From Bacteroidota bacterium (GTDB lineage: Bacteria > Bacteroidota > Bacteroidia > Chitinophagales > Chitinophagaceae): a DNA stretch of 38,269 nt. The stretch is taken from contig JAEYUA010000300.1 in the NCBI GenBank assembly GCA_023433755.1, forward strand, positions 1 to 38,269, read 5' to 3'. Position numbers and translations under genes: made by a program. The notes below the pieces were generated by a model. The model had not been told where the DNA came from and did no database searches. It saw nothing but the letters and a program-made list of their open reading frames with translations. This document shows positions 17,158 to 25,770 of this stretch, in pieces. Numbering within the stretch: the stretch's first letter is position 1; the number at the start of each line of letters is the position of its first letter.

Positions 17158-18669
17158 ATGAAACTCTCCCGTTATACCCTGAAGAATGTGAACAGTGAAC
17201 AGGTGCAGGTACCTGATGAGTCCCTGTTTGAGTTGCCGGAAAAAGTGCTGCAGTTTGGTACGGGTGTTTTGTTGCGTGGACTGCCTGACTATTTCATAGA
17301 CAAGGCCAACCGCCAGGGCATTTTCAACGGGCGTGTGGTGGTTGTGAAATCCACCTCGCATGGAGATACTTCCGCTTTTGACAAGCAGGACGGATTGTAT
17401 ACACTATGTGTACGCGGACTGGAGAATGGTGAAAAAGTGGAAGAGAATATTGTAAATGCTTCGATCAGCCGTGTGCTGAACGCAACCGAACAATGGGAGG
17501 ATATATTGGAATGTGCGCATAATATCCAGATGCAGGTGATCATTTCCAACACCACTGAGGTAGGAATAGAATTATCTAATGATGACATCCGCCATCATCC
17601 CCCCAAATCTTACCCTGGCAAACTGCTGGCTTTTTTATATGAACGATTCAAAGCTTTTGGCGGCAGTGACCATAGCGGCATGGTGATCGTTCCTACTGAA
17701 CTGATTGTTGACAATGGGAAAAAACTGGAATCGATCGTTCTGGAACTCGCCCACCTGAATGGACTGGATGATGCCTTCATTGAATGGATTGAAAAACATA
17801 ATCATTTCTGCAGTTCGCTGGTTGACCGCATCGTTCCCGGTAAACCGGATGATGAAAAGGCCATGGAAAAAGAACTGGGTTACAGCGACCAGTTGCTCAC
17901 CATGGCGGAAGTGTACAGGTTATGGGCTATTGAAGGAAATGAAGAGATCAAAAAGATTTTGTCATTTGCCCAGGCTGATAATGGTGTGATCATAGAACCC
18001 GATATCGAGATCTATCGGGAACTCAAATTAAGATTGCTCAATGGTACGCATACGCTAAGTTGTGGAGTGGCCTTCCTGGCAGGATTTGAAACGGTGAAAC
18101 AATCCATGGATGATGAGATACTTTCAGGATACGTTTCAGAATTAATGCAGCAGGAGATCGCGCCATCCATTCCCTACGAGGTGGAAAGATCAAAGGCAAT
18201 AGAATTTGCCGGCAAGGTGCTCGACCGTTTTCGCAATCCGCATATCAAACATAAATGGATCAGCATTACCATGAACTACAGTTCCAAGATGAAGATGAGG
18301 GTGCTGCCGGTGCTGCTGAAACATTATGAAACGCACCAGGAGGTTCCGCAAAGGATCGCGCTGGGATTTGCAGCCTATCTTTTATTCATGCGTGCTACGA
18401 ATAAAAAAGGCGACCAGTATTTTGGAGAATACAATGGTGCTTCTTACCTGGTCCAGGACGACCAGGCCGGGGTGTTTTATAAAAGATGGGCGGGTCTGAC
18501 CACTGCAGCATTGGTGCATGAAGTGTTGGGAGATACGTACTGGGGAACAGACCTGAATGCCCTGAATGGTTTCCGACAGGCGGTAACTGACCAGTTAAAT
18601 GTAATGATGAACAATGGGGTGAAAGATGCATTGGAGCATCTTCCCGCTAAAAATATTTATGCTGCATGA
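17158..18669 (+). CDS. uxaB: Tagaturonate reductase (altronate oxidoreductase)
   Basis: 503 residues of the mannitol/fructuronate reductase family. The N-terminal Rossmann segment VLQFGTGVLLRGLPDYFID and the central LNGTHTLSCGVAFLAG helix region are characteristic of UxaB. It reduces D-tagaturonate to D-altronate with NADH in the cytosol, step two of galacturonate breakdown. It starts 15 bases after the CE8 gene and overlaps uxaA by four bases (ATGA), which makes these two a coupled pair in the same operon as the secreted enzymes. Length is normal for the family. Confidence 0.93.
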   Translation: MKLSRYTLKNVNSEQVQVPDESLFELPEKVLQFGTGVLLRGLPDYFIDKANRQGIFNGRVVVVKSTSHGDTSAFDKQDGLYTLCVRGLENGEKVEENIVNASISRVLNATEQWEDILECAHNIQMQVIISNTTEVGIELSNDDIRHHPPKSYPGKLLAFLYERFKAFGGSDHSGMVIVPTELIVDNGKKLESIVLELAHLNGLDDAFIEWIEKHNHFCSSLVDRIVPGKPDDEKAMEKELGYSDQLLTMAEVYRLWAIEGNEEIKKILSFAQADNGVIIEPDIEIYRELKLRLLNGTHTLSCGVAFLAGFETVKQSMDDEILSGYVSELMQQEIAPSIPYEVERSKAIEFAGKVLDRFRNPHIKHKWISITMNYSSKMKMRVLPVLLKHYETHQEVPQRIALGFAAYLLFMRATNKKGDQYFGEYNGASYLVQDDQAGVFYKRWAGLTTAALVHEVLGDTYWGTDLNALNGFRQAVTDQLNVMMNNGVKDALEHLPAKNIYAA

Positions 18670-20303
18670 AGCAGGTGGTAACGAAAGTGCACCCGGGTGA
18701 TAATGTGATCGTGGCCCTGCAGGACCTGGCGAAAGGGCAGGCTGTTGAATACAAGGGTGAACCTTATATTTTGCAGGAAGACATCCCGGCAAAGCATAAA
18801 TTTTTCGAAAAGGATTTAAGCACTGGTGATGAAGTGATCTTGTATGGAGTGCTGGTGGGTAAAGCGCAGGAGCAAGTTGCCAAAGGCAGCAGGATGACAA
18901 CGTCCAATGTAAAACACGCGGCGGATCCGTATGACTACCGCGGATCCAAATACCAGTGGCAGGCACCTGATGTTTCAAAATTTGCAGGAAGAACTTTCAA
19001 TGGTTACCACCGCAAGGATGGCCGTGTGGGCACAGCAAATTATTGGCTGTTTATTCCAACTGTTTTTTGTGAGAACCGGAATATGGATGTGATCCGTGAG
19101 GCCTTGCACAATGAACTTGGTTACGCGGTCACACATAAGTATAAAAATTATACGCACCAGTTACTCGAAGCCTATAAGAAAGGCGGTAACCTGGATAATA
19201 TTGACCTGGCACCTCCGGCCCCTCAGGCGAACCGTCCTTTTAAAAATGTGGATGGAATCAAATTTCTGAATCATGAAGGAGGATGTGGAGGCATCAGGCA
19301 GGATGCTGCTATTCTCAGTAAATTATTATCCGCTTATGCGGATCATCCCAATGTTGGAGGCATCACGGTTTTGAGCCTGGGTTGCCAGAACCTGCAGGTG
19401 CATGATTTCAAAAAGGATCTTTTGGATAGAAATCCTTCATTCGATAAACCGCTGTTCATTTTTGAACAGCAGCAGTCACAGAGCGAGGAGCTGATGATCA
19501 CGGAAGCCATCCGCAAAACATTTGAAGGACTGGTAGAGATTAATCAAATCGAAAGAAAGCCCGCCCCGCTCAGTCAACTGACGGTGGGTGTGAAGTGCGG
19601 AGGCAGTGATGGCTTCAGCGGAATTTCCGCGAATCCGGCTGTGGGTTATTGTTCGGATTTACTCGTAGGATTGGGAGCGAAAGTATTGTTGGCAGAATTC
19701 CCTGAATTATGTGGCGTTGAGCAGGAGCTGGTGGACCGTTCAGTGAATGAACCCGTTGCCAGGAAATTTATGCACCTGATGAAAAGTTATGAAGAGATCG
19801 TAACGAGGGTTGGTTCTGGTTTTCACATGAATCCCTCGCCTGGAAATATCCGTGATGGATTAATTACCGATGCGATGAAGAGCGCCGGTGCCGCGAGAAA
19901 AGGTGGTACGTCGCCGGTAGTGGATGTATTGGATTATACCGAACCTGCGGTGAAGCCTGGATTGAATTTGGTTTGTACACCCGGGAATGATGTGGAGGCA
20001 ACAACAGGAAAGGCAGCTTCCGGTGCTACTTTAATTTTGTTTACCACAGGATTGGGAACACCAACCGGTAATCCAGTTTGTCCGACAATTAAAGTGGCAA
20101 CTAATTCAAAGCTGGCGAAGAGAATGAAGGATATCATTGACATTGATACAGGTCCGGTGATCGAGGGAGAAAAAACAATTGAGGAGATGGGAGAGGAGAT
20201 ACTGGAATATTGTATCCGTGCGGCGAGTGGTGAGGTGATACCAAAAGCGGTGGCATTGAACCAGGATGATTTTATTCCGTGGAAGAGAGGAGTGAGTTTG
20301 TGA
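18666..20303 (+). CDS. uxaA: Altronate dehydratase
   Basis: 545 residues. Residues about 1-95 form the SAF domain (VIVALQDLAKGQAVEYKGE), the rest the altronate/galactarate dehydratase core with GRVGTANYWLFIPTVFCENRN, NHEGGCGGIRQDA and KCGGSDGFSGISANPAVG. It dehydrates D-altronate to 2-keto-3-deoxygluconate using a metal centre; the cysteines in GGCGG and KCGG are expected ligands. Last gene of the operon: two stacked hairpins and a T-run begin at its stop codon. Full length by family standard. Confidence 0.94.
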   Translation: MKQVVTKVHPGDNVIVALQDLAKGQAVEYKGEPYILQEDIPAKHKFFEKDLSTGDEVILYGVLVGKAQEQVAKGSRMTTSNVKHAADPYDYRGSKYQWQAPDVSKFAGRTFNGYHRKDGRVGTANYWLFIPTVFCENRNMDVIREALHNELGYAVTHKYKNYTHQLLEAYKKGGNLDNIDLAPPAPQANRPFKNVDGIKFLNHEGGCGGIRQDAAILSKLLSAYADHPNVGGITVLSLGCQNLQVHDFKKDLLDRNPSFDKPLFIFEQQQSQSEELMITEAIRKTFEGLVEINQIERKPAPLSQLTVGVKCGGSDGFSGISANPAVGYCSDLLVGLGAKVLLAEFPELCGVEQELVDRSVNEPVARKFMHLMKSYEEIVTRVGSGFHMNPSPGNIRDGLITDAMKSAGAARKGGTSPVVDVLDYTEPAVKPGLNLVCTPGNDVEATTGKAASGATLILFTTGLGTPTGNPVCPTIKVATNSKLAKRMKDIIDIDTGPVIEGEKTIEEMGEEILEYCIRAASGEVIPKAVALNQDDFIPWKRGVSL

Positions 20304-20335
20304 TCGCTTCGCGATACCGCTGCGCGGTTTTTTTT
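20303..20335 (+). terminator. Stacked-hairpin terminator after uxaA
   Basis: ATCGC-TTC-GCGAT (20303-20315, starting on the last base of the uxaA stop) is followed at once by ACCGC-TGC-GCGGT (20316-20328) and a run of eight T (20328-20335). This is a typical intrinsic terminator with a second hairpin stacked in front. Confidence 0.65.
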
Positions 20336-20495
20336 ACCGCCAAGAAAGAAGGGAAGAAGATTTTTTTACCGCGGAGAACCAGCCTTCGCTAAAGCTATGG
20401 CTGGCGAAGAAGGAGGAAAAGGAGATCGCGCAGAGGGTATGAATTGAGTTCATTACTTACCGCTTTCTTCCCGTCCTTCCCGTCTTCCCGGCTAT
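20325..20495 (+). repeat. Composite repeat copy D
   Basis: The module TTTTTACCGCGGAGAACC (20363-20380) leads into a complete REP-like palindrome, CCAGCC...GGCTGG (20379-20404, loop TTCGCTAAAGCTAT). GGAGGAAAAGGAGATCGCGC, then CATTACTTACCGCTTTCTTC, CCGTCCTTCCC and CTTCCCGGCTAT follow. It has the same order as copies A and B and sits between uxaA and uxaC. Confidence 0.75.
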
Positions 20496-20550
20496 AAAAA
20501 AGTTGAGAAGGAGACAGTGAAGAAATAAAACGAAATTTAGAATTTAGATC

Positions 20551-20579
20551 TTGCAGCTTGCAGCTTGAAGCTTGCAGCT
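20551..20579. repeat. Short AGCTTGCAGCTT-type repeat upstream of uxaC
   Basis: Tandem near-copies of CTTGCAG / CTTGAAG run over about 28 bases and end 26 bases before the uxaC start. A related patch lies at 7338-7367, and the AGCTGCTAGC-type inverted repeats at 25636 and 26302 have the same 7-base periodic feel. No promoter consensus is evident between this patch and ATG 20606. Confidence 0.55.
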
Positions 20580-20605
20580 CTCCCAGAACCAATAAGAATA
20601 ATGAA

Positions 20606-22045
20606 ATGAAAAAATACATCGACCAAAACTTCTTACTCTCCAATAAAACCGCGCAGACGCTCTACCACGACTACGCGAAAGATATGCCCATCATCGATTA
20701 CCATTGCCACCTGCCACCCGACCAGATCGCCAATGATCTTAATTTCGAGAACCTCACCCAGGTATGGCTCTATGGTGATCATTATAAATGGAGAGCCATG
20801 CGCACCAATGGCGTGGATGAAACCTATTGCACCGGAAATCAGCCCGATTTTGAAAAATTCAAAAAATGGGCGGAAACCGTTCCCTATACCTTACGCAATC
20901 CACTCTACCACTGGACCCACCTGGAACTCCAGCGGTATTTCGGTGTGAATGAAATCCTCGATGGCAACAGCGCGGAAAGAATTTATGAAACCTGCACAGC
21001 ACAGTTACAGACACCGGAATTTTCTGTCAGGAACCTCCTGCGTAAAATGAATGTAAAGGTTGTCTGCACAACAGATGATCCTATTGACAATCTCGAACAT
21101 CACAGGAAACTGAAGGAAGGTGGATTTGAAATAAAGATCCTTCCGGCTTACCGTCCCGATAAGGCCATGAATGTGGATGATGCCAAAACATTCAATGATT
21201 ACCTCGGTAAACTGGAAGCAGTAGCCGATACCAGCATACATTCATTCAACGAGTATCTCGATGCACTCAAAAAGCGCCATGATTATTTTGCGACAATGGG
21301 TTGTTCAGTTTCTGATCATGGACTGGAACAGATCTATGCTGAAGATTATACCGAAGCAGAAATAGAATCTGCATTCAATAAGATTCGTAAGGGCAAGGAC
21401 CTTACACAGGAAGAGAACCTGAAGTTCAAGTCAGCCATGCTGGAGATCTTTGCCACCTGGGACTGGGAAAAAAGCTGGGTGCAGCAATACCATCTTGGTG
21501 CGCTGCGCAATAACAACAGCCGCATGTTAAGGCAGTTGGGTCCGGATACAGGATGGGATTCCATTGGTGATTTCCCACAGGGACGTTCACTTGCTAAGTT
21601 CATGAACCGCTTAGATGAGGGCAACAAACTGGCTAAAACGATTTTGTATAACCTGAATCCGGCCGACAATGAATTGTTCGCGACCATGATCGGCAATTTT
21701 AATGATGGTTCGGTTGCCGGGAAGATCCAGTATGGTTCAGGATGGTGGTTCTTAGATCAGAAAGATGGCATGATCCGCCAGATCAATGCGCTGTCGAATA
21801 TGGGTTTGCTGAGCCGATTTGTAGGTATGCTCACTGATTCCAGGTCTTTCCTTTCCTTTCCAAGACATGAATACTTCCGACGGATTCTTTGTAATCTTTT
21901 TGGAGAAGAGATCGAAAGAGGAGAACTGCCTTCGGATATCGAGTGGACAGGAAAGATCATAAAAGATATCTGCTATCATAACGCAAGTAATTATTTCAAC
22001 TGGAAAGAAGAGCCGCAAATGGCTGCTGCCAGTCAGACTGTTTAA
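20606..22045 (+). CDS. uxaC: Uronate isomerase
   Basis: 479 residues. ATG 20606 is preferred to the in-frame CTG-like upstream codons because MKKYIDQNFLLSNKTAQTLY is the family N-terminus and the upstream bases are repeat sequence. The metal-binding motif IIDYHCHLPPDQI and the TDDPIDNLEHH and GWWFLDQKDGM segments are UxaC hallmarks of the amidohydrolase superfamily. It converts D-galacturonate to D-tagaturonate (and D-glucuronate to D-fructuronate). First gene of the 20606-25640 operon; kdgK follows after 23 bases. Cytosolic, full length. Confidence 0.95.
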   Translation: MKKYIDQNFLLSNKTAQTLYHDYAKDMPIIDYHCHLPPDQIANDLNFENLTQVWLYGDHYKWRAMRTNGVDETYCTGNQPDFEKFKKWAETVPYTLRNPLYHWTHLELQRYFGVNEILDGNSAERIYETCTAQLQTPEFSVRNLLRKMNVKVVCTTDDPIDNLEHHRKLKEGGFEIKILPAYRPDKAMNVDDAKTFNDYLGKLEAVADTSIHSFNEYLDALKKRHDYFATMGCSVSDHGLEQIYAEDYTEAEIESAFNKIRKGKDLTQEENLKFKSAMLEIFATWDWEKSWVQQYHLGALRNNNSRMLRQLGPDTGWDSIGDFPQGRSLAKFMNRLDEGNKLAKTILYNLNPADNELFATMIGNFNDGSVAGKIQYGSGWWFLDQKDGMIRQINALSNMGLLSRFVGMLTDSRSFLSFPRHEYFRRILCNLFGEEIERGELPSDIEWTGKIIKDICYHNASNYFNWKEEPQMAAASQTV

Positions 22046-22068
22046 AAATCATAAAATTCGGAAATACT

Positions 22069-23094
22069 ATGTCCAAGAAAATCGTAACGCTGGGAGAGAT
22101 CATGCTCCGGTTGTCCACACCGGATTACAAACGTTTTGTTCAGTCCGACAGTTTTGATGTAACCTATGGCGGCGGTGAAGCCAACGTGGCGGCCGCGCTT
22201 TGCAATTATGGATTGCAGGGAACCTTCGTTACCAAAGTGCCCAATAATGCCATTGGCCAGTCGGCCATCAACCATCTCCGTCGTTATGGAGTGGATACAC
22301 AGTACATCGCCCGGGGTGGTGATCGTCTTGGCATTTATTTTTTGGAGACCGGCGCTTCCATGCGTGCCTCGCAGGTAATCTATGACCGTGCCGGCGCTTC
22401 CATCGCTGATGTGGATGCTTCTGAATTTGATTTTGATAAAATCTTCGAAGGTGCTTCCTGGTTTCATACAACAGGTATCACACCGGCGCTTAGTGATAAA
22501 GCAGCAGCACTGACAGAAGCGGCATTGAAAGCAGCAAAGGCAAAAGGTATTACAACCAGCATTGACCTGAACTACCGCAAGAAATTATGGAGCAAAGAAA
22601 AAGCAAGGGAAGTAATGACCAGGCTTTGCCAGTATGTGGATGTGTGCATCGGTAATGAAGAAGATGCCGACACAACACTTGGCTTCAAGGCAAAGGATAC
22701 TGATGTTACAAAAGGTGAGTTGAACCTCGATGGTTTCAAGGATGTGTTCAAACAGATGAAAGATAAATTCGGTTTCAAATTCATTGCTTCTTCATTGCGG
22801 GAAAGTCACAGTGCCAGCGATAATGGCTGGAGTGCGCTGGTGTACGACGGCAATGAATTTTATCATACCAAACAATACGAAGTCCGCATAGTTGACCGCG
22901 TGGGCAGTGGTGATTCTTTCGCCAGTGGTTTTATCTACGGGCTGGTTACGGGTATGAGCCTGAAAGATTCCGCTGAATTTGGTGTGGCAGCATCAGCCCT
23001 GAAGCATACCATTCCGGGTGATTTGAACCATGCTACTTTAAGTGATGTGAAAGACCTGATGAAGGGCGATGCATCGGGCAGGGTTCAGCGTTAG
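22069..23094 (+). CDS. kdgK: 2-keto-3-deoxygluconate kinase
   Basis: 341 residues of the PfkB sugar-kinase family. The N-terminal GEIMLRLSTP and YGGGEANVAAAL motifs bind sugar, and the C-terminal DRVGSGDSFASGF holds the catalytic base Asp282. It phosphorylates KDG to KDPG with ATP, joining UxaA to Eda. The gene lies in the expected pathway order between uxaC and the yhcH-like and eda genes. PfkB kinases can be hard to assign, but context and the GEIMLR start make KdgK the clear choice. Confidence 0.93.
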   Translation: MSKKIVTLGEIMLRLSTPDYKRFVQSDSFDVTYGGGEANVAAALCNYGLQGTFVTKVPNNAIGQSAINHLRRYGVDTQYIARGGDRLGIYFLETGASMRASQVIYDRAGASIADVDASEFDFDKIFEGASWFHTTGITPALSDKAAALTEAALKAAKAKGITTSIDLNYRKKLWSKEKAREVMTRLCQYVDVCIGNEEDADTTLGFKAKDTDVTKGELNLDGFKDVFKQMKDKFGFKFIASSLRESHSASDNGWSALVYDGNEFYHTKQYEVRIVDRVGSGDSFASGFIYGLVTGMSLKDSAEFGVAASALKHTIPGDLNHATLSDVKDLMKGDASGRVQR

Positions 23095-23116
23095 TATCAT
23101 TTTTTAAACAACTGCT

Positions 23117-23575
23117 ATGATCATAGACATTATTGGCAATGCCTCAAAATATTTTGCATTGCATCCCTTATTCGAGGAAGCGTTCCGCTGGATCAACCAG
23201 CAGGATCTTGCCAGTCATGAAGATGGAAAATTTGACATAAGTGCACCGGGACTGAAAGCCATTTTCAGCAATAAGAAAGGCATGACCGCAGAAGAGTCAA
23301 CAGCAAAATTCGAATGTCACAACCAGCATATTGATATCCAGCTTTGCATTAACGGAGATGAGACCATGGGATGGAAACCCAGGGAAAGCTGTCACCAGCC
23401 AAAAGGAGGTTACAATGAAGAAAAGGATGTGCAGTTTTACAGTGATGCGCCGGATATGTTCTTCCAGTTACGCAACGGGCAATTTGCTATTTTTTTTCCT
23501 GATGATGTACATGCGCCCATGATAGGGGAAGGCGAAATCAAAAAACTGGTCATTAAAGTAAAAATCAAACCATGA
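23117..23575 (+). CDS. YhcH/YjgK/YiaL (DUF386) family protein
   Basis: 152 residues, a single cupin-like beta-jelly-roll. Family features visible are the ECHNQHIDIQLCINGDETMGW block and FAIFFPDDVHAPMIGEGEIKKLVIKVK, with His and Glu residues that can bind a metal. Members are found in sugar-acid operons; E. coli YhcH (NanQ) has been reported to act as a sialic acid anomerase. Here the gene is between kdgK and eda and overlaps eda by four bases, so it is tightly tied to uronate catabolism. A role on galacturonate, on unsaturated uronate, or on KDG ring forms is inference. Confidence 0.85.
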   Translation: MIIDIIGNASKYFALHPLFEEAFRWINQQDLASHEDGKFDISAPGLKAIFSNKKGMTAEESTAKFECHNQHIDIQLCINGDETMGWKPRESCHQPKGGYNEEKDVQFYSDAPDMFFQLRNGQFAIFFPDDVHAPMIGEGEIKKLVIKVKIKP

Positions 23576-24234
23576 GTTCAGCAAAAAATGTTACACAGGC
23601 CATAGTGCAGCAAGGCATGCTGCCTCTTTATTTTAACGCGGATGAAACGGTTAGTGTGGAGGTATTAAGAGCAGTTTATAAAGCCGGCGTGAAAGCTATT
23701 GAATACACCAACCGCGGAGAAGCCGCCCTGAAAAATTTTACGAAGCTGGTGCAGGTGCGTGATGCAGAGATGCAGGGTTTGTTGTTAGGAGTAGGTACGA
23801 TTAAGAATTTGCAGCAGGCAGAAGACTATGTAAAAGCCGGCGCCGATTTCCTGGTCAGCCCGGGTTTTGTTCCCGAAGTGGCAAAATACGCAGTGGAGAA
23901 AGATATGTTCTATGCACCCGGGTGCATGACACCAACAGAGATCATCGCGGCGGAGAATGCAGGCATCGGCTTCATCAAATTATTTCCCGGCAATTTACTG
24001 GGACCTGATTTCCTCAGTGGCATTAAAGACATCTTTCCCAAATTATTGTTTATGCCAACCGGAGGTGTGGATACTACGAAGGAAAATATTGAAGGCTGGT
24101 TCAAAGCAGGTGTTTGTGCCGTGGGCATGGGCAGTAAACTGATCAGCAAAAAACTGATGGAGGGAAAGGATTATGCCGCGATAGAAAAATCAACCAGGGA
24201 AGTATTGGATTTGATCAGCACCATTAAAAAATAA
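23572..24234 (+). CDS. eda: KDPG aldolase
   Basis: 220 residues, a TIM barrel of the KDPG/KHG aldolase family. The Schiff-base lysine is Lys136 in FIKLFPG, with Glu44 in AIEYTNRG as the catalytic acid/base, and GVGTI plus MPTGGVD complete the signature. It splits 2-keto-3-deoxy-6-phosphogluconate into pyruvate and glyceraldehyde 3-phosphate, the last step of the pathway encoded here. It starts inside the yhcH-like stop (ATGA) and ends two bases before the transporter gene. Confidence 0.95.
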   Translation: MSSAKNVTQAIVQQGMLPLYFNADETVSVEVLRAVYKAGVKAIEYTNRGEAALKNFTKLVQVRDAEMQGLLLGVGTIKNLQQAEDYVKAGADFLVSPGFVPEVAKYAVEKDMFYAPGCMTPTEIIAAENAGIGFIKLFPGNLLGPDFLSGIKDIFPKLLFMPTGGVDTTKENIEGWFKAGVCAVGMGSKLISKKLMEGKDYAAIEKSTREVLDLISTIKK

Positions 24235-24236
24235 TC

Positions 24237-25640
24237 ATGCAGGTACAAAAGATCGGCAATTACAGGTGGACGATTTGCGCATTGCTTTTTTTCGCGACCA
24301 CGGTCAACTATCTCGACAGGCAGGTATTGAGTTTGCTCGCACCGGAGTTATCGGACCGCTTTGGCTGGACCAATACGGACTATGCCAATATCACGGCGGT
24401 GTTCCAGTTTGTCTATGCCATTTCCATGCTGTTCGCGGGAAGGATCATTGACCGCTTGGGAACAAAAGCGGGTTTTACCTGGGCCATCATCATCTGGTCG
24501 ATCGGTGCCATCATGCATGCCTATGCCATTGGAATTGGAACAGCTTCCAATTCTGTGTTAACATGGATCGGGATCGGTGCCGTGCCGGTTTCCATTTTAG
24601 GATTTATGATCTCACGAGCCGTGCTGGCTTTTGGCGAAGCCGGGAATTTTCCAGCAGCTATCAAGGCCACTGCAGAATATTTTCCCAAAAAAGAAAGATC
24701 ATTCGCGACGGGCATTTTTAATTCAGGCGCGAATGTGGGAGCTATCCTGGCGCCCTTAACTGTTCCCTGGATCGCGAAGGAGTGGGGCTGGCAGACTGCC
24801 TTCCTGTTGGTGGGTGCAGTTGGTTTTGTATGGCTGATCTTCTGGCTGATATATTATGAAATGCCACACCGCCAGAAAAGATTGTCAAAAGCAGAACTGG
24901 ATTATATCAATCTCAATGATGATGATGTCGCAGTTGCGGTGGGTACTGATGGTGGGAAGGATAAGCAGGTACTGGCTGTTGAAGAAAATGATAAAAAAGT
25001 ACGCTGGTTTCAATTGCTGGGATATAAACAGACCTGGGCTTTTGCTTTTGGAAAGTTTATGACCGATGGTGTATGGTGGTTCTTTTTGTTCTGGCTGCCT
25101 AAATATTTGGATGCGCAGTATGGAATGACAGGGACAGATATCACTTTCCCGCTTGCAGTTTTATATAGCATGACCATGGTGGGCAGTATTGGTGGTGGAT
25201 GGTTCCCCATGTATTTTATCCGCAAGGGATACAAACCTTATGATGGGCGGATGAAAGCGATGCTGATGATCGCGTTGATTCCATTGGTGGTGCTTGCTGC
25301 GCAGCCTTTGGGTTATATCAGTTTCTGGATGCCTGTTTTATTAATTGGTATTGGTGCATCGGCGCACCAGGCCTGGAGCGCTAATATATTCACTACGGTT
25401 TCGGATATGTTTCCCAAAAAGGCCATTGGCTCAGTTGTAGGTATTGGTGGTATGGCTGGAGGACTGGGTGGTGTGTTGATTTCTAAAGCGGGTGGTGCGT
25501 TGTTTGATCATTATAAAGCACTGGGTCATATTGAGACTGGCTATTCCATCATGTTTGCTTTTTGTGCGGTGGCATATTTGATTGCGTGGATTGTGATGAA
25601 GGCATTGGTGCCGAAGTATAGGCCGATAACTGATTTGTGA
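24237..25640 (+). CDS. exuT: Hexuronate transporter, MFS anion:cation symporter family (ExuT-like)
   Basis: 467 residues with about 12 predicted membrane helices. The ExuT-type N-terminus RWTICALLFFATTVNYLDRQ, the loop 2-3 motif GRIIDRLGTKAG and RAVLAFGEAGNFPAAIKATAEYF are characteristic of the ACS family. A charged cytosolic loop at about residues 217-255 separates the two halves. It imports galacturonate/glucuronate by proton symport across the inner membrane and is the last gene of the uxaC operon. Its stop codon is inside an inverted repeat whose partner covers the stop of the convergent AraC gene. Confidence 0.92.
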   Translation: MQVQKIGNYRWTICALLFFATTVNYLDRQVLSLLAPELSDRFGWTNTDYANITAVFQFVYAISMLFAGRIIDRLGTKAGFTWAIIIWSIGAIMHAYAIGIGTASNSVLTWIGIGAVPVSILGFMISRAVLAFGEAGNFPAAIKATAEYFPKKERSFATGIFNSGANVGAILAPLTVPWIAKEWGWQTAFLLVGAVGFVWLIFWLIYYEMPHRQKRLSKAELDYINLNDDDVAVAVGTDGGKDKQVLAVEENDKKVRWFQLLGYKQTWAFAFGKFMTDGVWWFFLFWLPKYLDAQYGMTGTDITFPLAVLYSMTMVGSIGGGWFPMYFIRKGYKPYDGRMKAMLMIALIPLVVLAAQPLGYISFWMPVLLIGIGASAHQAWSANIFTTVSDMFPKKAIGSVVGIGGMAGGLGGVLISKAGGALFDHYKALGHIETGYSIMFAFCAVAYLIAWIVMKALVPKYRPITDL

Positions 25641-25662
25641 GCTGCTAGCTACTAGCTTCTAG
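25636..25662. repeat. Left arm of 27-bp inverted repeat, overlapping the exuT stop
   Basis: These 27 bases, beginning TGTGAGCTGCTAGCT, are the reverse complement of 26302-26328 with a single mismatch. The TGA stop of the transporter gene (25638-25640) is inside the arm. The arms enclose about 640 bases. Confidence 0.8.
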
Positions 25663-25683
25663 TAAATTAACATCGTTAGAGTA

Positions 25684-25770
25684 ATGAATGTGTTATTAAT
25701 CCTTGTATTTCTTATACTTTCAATTTTGGTAGTAGTAGGAGAAGTTATGGTAAACAGGGAGGATGATTAG
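25684..25770 (+). CDS. Possible 28-aa single-TM membrane peptide
   Basis: ATG 25684 to TAG 25770 encodes a peptide with a hydrophobic core (LLILVFLILSILVVVG) followed by a charged end (NREDD). The TAG stop abuts the ATG of the next small ORF with no gap, a coupling arrangement that is hard to explain by chance if neither is translated. Family not recognised; the peptide is too short for homology claims. Confidence 0.4.
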   Translation: MNVLLILVFLILSILVVVGEVMVNREDD

